From contig JACMQP010000407.1 of NCBI GenBank assembly GCA_014376915.1, positions 1-6,687 of the forward strand: 6,687 bases of DNA. The letters are read 5' to 3'. A program made the translations under genes and the position numbers. The DNA is from Ramlibacter sp. (GTDB lineage: Bacteria > Pseudomonadota > Gammaproteobacteria > Burkholderiales > Burkholderiaceae). This document shows positions 5,723 through 6,687 of the stretch, piece by piece; within the stretch, counting starts at the first letter, position 1; every line of letters starts with the position of its first letter. The notes beneath the pieces were generated by a model that was given only the letters and a program-made list of their open reading frames with translations, was not told the DNA's origin and made no database searches.

Positions 5723-6687
5723 ATGCTGAAAAAAGAACAGAACGATCTGCTGACGCAGACCGGGCCCGGAACGCCGATGGGCGAGCTCTTTCGCCGCTAC
5801 TGGCAGCCGGCGCTCCTGTCGCGCGAACTGCCGCAACCCGATTGCGCGCCGGTGCGGTTGCAGTTGCTGTCCGAGAAGATGGTGGCCTTCCGCGACAGCG
5901 CTGGCCGGCTGGGCGTCATCGACGAGTTCTGCGCCCACCGCGGCGTGTCGCTCTGGTTCGGGCGCAACGAGGAGGGCGGCCTGCGTTGTCCCTACCACGG
6001 CTGGAAGTACGACATCAACGGCCAGTGCATCGAAGTCCCTTCGGAGCCTGCCGAAAGCGGCTTTAGCGACCGCGTGAAGCTCAAGTCGTATCCCCTGGTC
6101 GAGCGGGGCGGCGTGATCTGGATCTACATGGGGCCGCCGGAGCTGAAGCCGGCGCTGCCGGAGTGGGAATTCGCGACCGTGCCGGCCGGCCAGAGCTACA
6201 CCTCGAAGCGCTTGCAGGAATGCAACTGGCTGCAGGCGATGGAAGGCGGGATCGATTCCAGTCACGTCTCGTTTCTCCACAGCGGTGCGCTCAACCGGGA
6301 CCCTCTGTTCAAGGGTGCCAAGGGAAACCAGTACAACCTCAGCGACCTGAAGCCCGTGTTCGAAGTGGTGCCGGCCGAAGGCGGCCTGTTCATTGGAGCG
6401 CGCCGCAACGCTGAAGAGGGCAAGCACTACTGGCGCATCACGCCCTGGGTGATGCCGTCGTTCACGATGGTGCCGCCACGCGGCGACCACCCGATGCACG
6501 GCCACTTCTGGGTGCCGATCGACGACCACAATAACTGGGCCTGGAGCTTCGACTATCACCCCACCCGTGCGCTGAGCGCGACGGAAGTGCAGGCGATGGA
6601 AGACGGCCATGGCATCCATGTGCGCTATGTCCCCGGCACCTTCCGGCCGCTGCAGAACAAGGACAACGATTACCTGATGGACCGCGC
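5723..6687 (+). CDS. Second Rieske oxygenase alpha subunit, phthalate dioxygenase-type (C-terminus beyond window)
   Basis: At least 321 residues of a Rieske non-haem iron oxygenase are visible; the frame is still open at the window edge. GTPMGELFRRYWQPALL begins at residue 16, aligning exactly with the same segment in the minus-strand oxygenase. Rieske ligands are C70 and H72 (CAHRG), and C89 and H92 (CPYHGW). The mononuclear iron site is in EGGIDSSHVSFLH: D178, H181 and H186. FRPLQNKDNDYLMDR (307-321) is the segment that precedes the third iron ligand in phthalate 4,5-dioxygenase-like proteins; that ligand lies outside the window. The two oxygenases differ clearly outside these motifs, so they are separate enzymes and not a recent duplication. 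ATG 5723 is chosen because it matches the family's N-terminus and follows GAAAGA; an in-frame ATG at 5681 would add 14 residues and lacks a ribosome site. Electrons probably come from the divergently encoded ferredoxin. The substrate is likely a carboxylated aromatic. Confidence 0.94.
   Translation, partial: MLKKEQNDLLTQTGPGTPMGELFRRYWQPALLSRELPQPDCAPVRLQLLSEKMVAFRDSAGRLGVIDEFCAHRGVSLWFGRNEEGGLRCPYHGWKYDINGQCIEVPSEPAESGFSDRVKLKSYPLVERGGVIWIYMGPPELKPALPEWEFATVPAGQSYTSKRLQECNWLQAMEGGIDSSHVSFLHSGALNRDPLFKGAKGNQYNLSDLKPVFEVVPAEGGLFIGARRNAEEGKHYWRITPWVMPSFTMVPPRGDHPMHGHFWVPIDDHNNWAWSFDYHPTRALSATEVQAMEDGHGIHVRYVPGTFRPLQNKDNDYLMDR

Noticed and set aside
4919..6619. A 566-codon minus-strand open frame lying across the Bug-type gene, the ferredoxin and the second oxygenase
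   Set aside because: It runs antisense to two well-supported genes and out of frame with the ferredoxin. Its translation is rich in Arg, Gly, His and Pro with no recognisable domain, as expected of a shadow frame in GC-rich DNA.

Overview
The window is GC-rich and densely coding. It most resembles a catabolic locus from a betaproteobacterium of the Burkholderiales. The evidence for that is an orphan TctC/Bug-type periplasmic binding protein, which this order carries in large numbers, together with phthalate-dioxygenase-type Rieske oxygenases. I saw no RNA gene, insertion sequence, CRISPR array or phage-like gene. The placement is inference from gene content, with no database search behind it.

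Layout. From 4104 down to base 1 the minus strand carries a compact five-gene run: a Rieske oxygenase alpha subunit (4104-2842), a class II aldolase-type protein (2822-2100), an FbpA-like periplasmic solute-binding protein (2090-1035), a MarR-family regulator (1080-490) and the N-terminal 164 codons of a Gfo/Idh/MocA oxidoreductase (493 to beyond base 1). Gaps are 19 and 9 nt, and the last two junctions overlap, so this is almost certainly one transcription unit. A 184-bp divergent spacer (4105-4288) separates it from a plus-strand Bug/TctC binding protein (4289-5266). That gene runs head-on into a minus-strand Rieske ferredoxin (5592-5269), with only 2 nt between the stop codons. A second divergent spacer (5593-5722) holds a perfect 10-bp inverted repeat, and beyond it a second Rieske oxygenase alpha subunit (5723 to beyond 6687) runs rightward off the window.

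How the genes may work together. The parts fit a route for a carboxylated aromatic compound: uptake helped by one or both periplasmic receptors, ring hydroxylation by a Rieske oxygenase fed by the Rieske ferredoxin, rearomatisation of a cis-dihydrodiol by the Gfo/Idh/MocA dehydrogenase (the family of phthalate 4,5-dihydrodiol dehydrogenase), and decarboxylation by the class II aldolase-fold enzyme. The MarR protein is the only regulator visible. The substrate cannot be read from the sequence. No ferredoxin reductase, no oxygenase beta subunit, no membrane permease and no ring-cleavage enzyme lie inside the window.

The points most worth a second look are the palindrome between the ferredoxin and the second oxygenase, the aldolase-type protein in the place where a phthalate cluster would have its decarboxylase, two divergent oxygenases beside a single ferredoxin, and two unrelated orphan binding proteins in one locus.
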